Below, in pieces: positions 61,713 through 64,000 of a DNA stretch of 64,000 bases (position 1 is its first letter; the number at the start of each line of letters is the position of its first letter). The notes below the pieces were generated by a model. The model saw nothing but the letters and a program-made list of their open reading frames with translations. It made no database searches and had not been told where the DNA came from. The translations under genes were made by a program, and so were the position numbers. This DNA is from UBA6224 sp963800205 (GTDB taxonomy: Bacteria; Patescibacteriota; Saccharimonadia; Saccharimonadales; UBA4665), in NCBI GenBank assembly GCA_963800205.1, contig CAWCZQ010000005.1:248001-312000 (forward strand), in the 5' to 3' direction.

Positions 61713-62687
61713 CTAGCGTTTTCCTGCTTTACGGAGCACGCGCTTGTTGTAGTTGCGCATAATCTTTGGCAGACCGAATATTAAGAACAAGATGAGGGCA
61801 ATGACTGCAAGTGCACCGATGATATATGGCACTGGAATGATGTAGAAGGTAGTCTTACCAGTAAGCAATTGACCTTTACTACCGTAGCCGAAATTGCCTT
61901 CGAGCGTATATTTACCAAATGAGCTGAGGCCTTTAAGATCTACTGAGAATCGGCGAATGCTATCCGGCAGCACGTTTGCCGGCTGATCACTATCGTTGAT
62001 TTCGTACTCACCAACCTGCTTGTCACCTTTTTTGACGATGATTTTACCAAACGGTTGTTCTTGGATATTTCCCTCGTTCTGGAAGCGAACGACAGCTTTA
62101 ATGTTCTTACTGGAGGTAAAGACGGTGTGAGGTACATCCTCTTGGCGAGCATCAAGGCTCAATAAGGTCATTTTTTCGGTGACATCTCCAGGAACTCGGA
62201 CGAGCACCAACGATCCGACACTACCACTGAGCGAGATGTTTTGGCCAGAGGCACTGCTAGTGGGCGCAAAGCGAACAGAACCGTAGTAACCACCGCCGGG
62301 AATATCCTTCGGCATACTTATGGTTACTTTTACCTCTTTTTGTTCACCAGGCGCGACGCTGATGGTGTCGACCGTCTTGATGTAATCTTTGAGCCCATGC
62401 TTATCATTGCTTGCCCCGTTGAGCAGCAGAGCCGGAGTACCATTTTCGTCGCGAGAGTCAAAGTCATTTCGGATGACTTTTAGCTCTTCGGTGGCATCCG
62501 TAACATTCTTTACGAATACACTAATTGTTTTGGAAGCACCCGGGTTAATGACTAAATCAGTGCGGACTGGCGAAACGCGCATCCCGCTACCGGTCGTTGA
62601 CGCCGCAAAAGTTTTGTAGCTCGTAAAAGTTGCAACCCCTATTATCGACAGCACGGCAACCGCTAACAGCTGTAAGGTTTTTTTCAT
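61713..62687 (-). CDS. DUF916-like (WxL-locus type) anchored protein
   Basis: A 324-aa protein with a signal peptide (LQLLAVAVLSIIGVATFTS), then two immunoglobulin-like domains starting GMRVSPVRTDLVINPGASKTISVFVKN and containing DIPGGGYYGSVRFA, and a C-terminal membrane helix (IIGALAVIALILFLIFGL) with a basic tail. This is the layout of DUF916/WxL-interacting proteins, which hold surface proteins and peptidoglycan. AGAGGG precedes the ATG. It is flanked by two further secreted proteins in one run. Confidence 0.78.
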   Translation of the reverse strand: MKKTLQLLAVAVLSIIGVATFTSYKTFAASTTGSGMRVSPVRTDLVINPGASKTISVFVKNVTDATEELKVIRNDFDSRDENGTPALLLNGASNDKHGLKDYIKTVDTISVAPGEQKEVKVTISMPKDIPGGGYYGSVRFAPTSSASGQNISLSGSVGSLVLVRVPGDVTEKMTLLSLDARQEDVPHTVFTSSKNIKAVVRFQNEGNIQEQPFGKIIVKKGDKQVGEYEINDSDQPANVLPDSIRRFSVDLKGLSSFGKYTLEGNFGYGSKGQLLTGKTTFYIIPVPYIIGALAVIALILFLIFGLPKIMRNYNKRVLRKAGKR

Positions 62688-62765
62688 TGTTTTCCCTCTT
62701 AATTCTTTATAACTATCCTATCAAAATGGTTTAGCATAAACAAGATAGCTGAGTTTACTCCACGC

Positions 62766-63821
62766 CTAAAACGTTGCGAGGCATACGTACGTAATGGTAC
62801 TCACATATATGCCGGGAGCTTGGGATCTTGCGACATTAACAATATAACTCACGGTGTACTTCCGGTACGAATCAGGGGCCGGTGCACTCACGATTGTATC
62901 TCCTGAGACAAATCGGTAGCGATTAGGGGTGTTATAGTTCGCCACAGCGACACCAGCTCCTGGACCAATCGGGTCAAGTCCTACATCGGGGTCGGAATTA
63001 TTACGCAGATTGATGCCAAACTGACTTATACCGGGCCGAGAGACATCATTAGAAATAATAGCCGGAATACTATCCGTTCCCGATTGCATAGTATTGCCAT
63101 TAACCGATATGACGTAGCCGCCGTTACCATTGGTGGCTGCTACCATTTGCGTCGTGCCACTGCGTGCTACTGCACGATTAAGCTCGCCGAAGTTGACATA
63201 AGAACCACTGGCCGTCGCACAATCGGTGCCCGTAATCGTCGTGCTGCTACAAAACAGCAAGAACGGCGGTACCGTCGTGCTAATAGTGAGACCAGAGTTA
63301 ATATTAAAGGCCAGCCCTCCGTAATCACGGTGAGGTCCCGTGGCATCAGAACTCGCGAATGTTTCTATCCTGGCATAATACGAACCTTCCGTATCGGGAT
63401 TGATAACATCAGTCAGTTCGAAGCGCGCCTGTACGGGGTTAACGATAAACGGCGGACGCGTCAAGACTAATACATTCGCGGTTGTGCTGGCATGCTTACT
63501 AAAACCACCCATGCCTGATTGTAATTGGATAGTTGCACCCGATATATCAAAGCCACTGGGGGGAGTACAGGGTGTACCAATAATTGGTGCATTCGAACAA
63601 AACTGCACCCGTACGGAACCGACAGAACCGCTTGTTAATACATCGAAGCCCAGCCGATACGTCGTACTGGTGCTTGGCCGTGGGTCGGCAAGGCTCAAGA
63701 ACCGGTTAGACATCTGCAGGCCAGAAGCATGCAGATACCAAAACAACCCTACTACAATAAGTAGTAGGGTTGTTAGAGAAGTTACTAACACTCGGGGACT
63801 GAACGAACGGATTTTAACCAC
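62766..63821 (-). CDS. Secreted surface protein, unknown family
   Basis: A 351-aa protein with an N-terminal membrane/signal segment (LVTSLTTLLLIVVGLFWYL) and an otherwise beta-rich, Thr/Ser/Gly-rich chain with paired Cys (QFCSNAPIIGTPC, LLFCSSTTITGTDC). The C-terminus (YTVSYIVNVARSQAPGIYVSTITYVCLATF region) resembles the end of the next gene, so the two are probably paralogues. The start is GTG at 63821 with GGGG upstream. It lies next to a DUF916-like gene, which suggests a WxL-type surface assembly; no WxL motif was seen. Confidence 0.72.
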   Translation of the reverse strand: MVKIRSFSPRVLVTSLTTLLLIVVGLFWYLHASGLQMSNRFLSLADPRPSTSTTYRLGFDVLTSGSVGSVRVQFCSNAPIIGTPCTPPSGFDISGATIQLQSGMGGFSKHASTTANVLVLTRPPFIVNPVQARFELTDVINPDTEGSYYARIETFASSDATGPHRDYGGLAFNINSGLTISTTVPPFLLFCSSTTITGTDCATASGSYVNFGELNRAVARSGTTQMVAATNGNGGYVISVNGNTMQSGTDSIPAIISNDVSRPGISQFGINLRNNSDPDVGLDPIGPGAGVAVANYNTPNRYRFVSGDTIVSAPAPDSYRKYTVSYIVNVARSQAPGIYVSTITYVCLATF

Positions 63822-63840
63822 TTACAATCCCCTTCTGTTG

Positions 63841-64000
63841 TTAGAATGTACCGGTTGCGATGAGCGATTCGTTGACCGTATATACACCGGCTGGTGTGGT
63901 TACGTCGGCGGTCGCTGCAAACTCCAGAACATTGTTGATGTTGTTACAGACAGATGCTGAGCTAAAGATTGGGTCGCCGTAGGTTCCGTAGGTAGCGGCT
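63841..64000 (-). CDS. C-terminal end of a second secreted surface protein
   Basis: The last 52 residues or so of a gene that continues past the right edge. They end in VTTPAGVYTVNESLIATGTF and a TAA, and include a lone Cys (SVCNNI). The pattern 'PAGVYTV...' mirrors the 'APGIYVST...' ending of the downstream gene 19 nt away, so it is probably a paralogue. Confidence 0.65.
   Translation of the reverse strand, partial: AATYGTYGDPIFSSASVCNNINNVLEFAATADVTTPAGVYTVNESLIATGTF

Overview
The window looks like a chromosomal piece of a Patescibacteria/CPR bacterium, most probably Candidatus Saccharibacteria (TM7). The reasons are the standard genetic code, the compact gene-dense layout, the repair, tRNA and envelope genes without biosynthetic operons, the large lineage-specific envelope proteins with lysozyme and CHAP domains, and the many genes whose -10 box sits 6-9 nt before the start codon (leaderless mRNAs). 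The lineage is inferred from protein character, not from a marker-gene tree.

Layout. 1-7.1 kb: the start of an Ldh2-type dehydrogenase, an accessory gene boxed by direct repeats beside tRNA-Gly, a Nudix hydrolase, tRNA-Phe, a PafA/Dop-family enzyme, a slipin and tRNA-Ala. 7.1-15.3 kb: CorA, a frameshifted RdgB/HAM1, an HD hydrolase, LigA, a membrane protein, HtpX, LemA and a D,D-carboxypeptidase. 15.3-18.2 kb: tRNA-Val, two tRNA-Leu genes and a GlcD-type flavoprotein. 18.2-24 kb: a solute-binding protein, SecG, a holin-like protein, PepP, Pup and UvrC. 24-32.7 kb: five same-strand genes for lineage-specific envelope proteins, ending in a 1166-aa lysozyme/CHAP protein. 33-49.6 kb: TrhO, a tail-anchored charged protein, L25, DedA, UvrA, a broken HrpA-type helicase, a frameshifted ExoI, ObgE and a LysM/CHAP hydrolase. 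49.7-54.3 kb: a run ftsA-like, J-like membrane protein, ruvX, mltG. 54.3-64 kb: an unknown gene, AlaS, a membrane phosphoesterase, MnmA and a surface-protein cluster. No rRNA, CRISPR array or transposase was seen.

The most unusual feature is a family of short structured repeats lying directly 3' of five of the six tRNA genes (Gly, Phe, Ala, Val, Leu-CAG). Each unit ends in a copy of the neighbouring tRNA's own T-arm/acceptor 3' end with CCA, usually followed by its own terminator-like hairpin, and begins with bases that can pair with that tail. The internal hairpins keep their pairing while their sequence changes between units. At tRNA-Gly two such blocks flank a 444-aa accessory gene. The second notable feature is a pupylation pair: a clear Pup ending in GGQ and a PafA/Dop homologue 16 kb away, with no proteasome or Mpa gene in this window.

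Three genes carry single-base frameshifts (rdgB, the hrpA-type helicase with three, sbcB). They could be decaying genes or long-read assembly errors.
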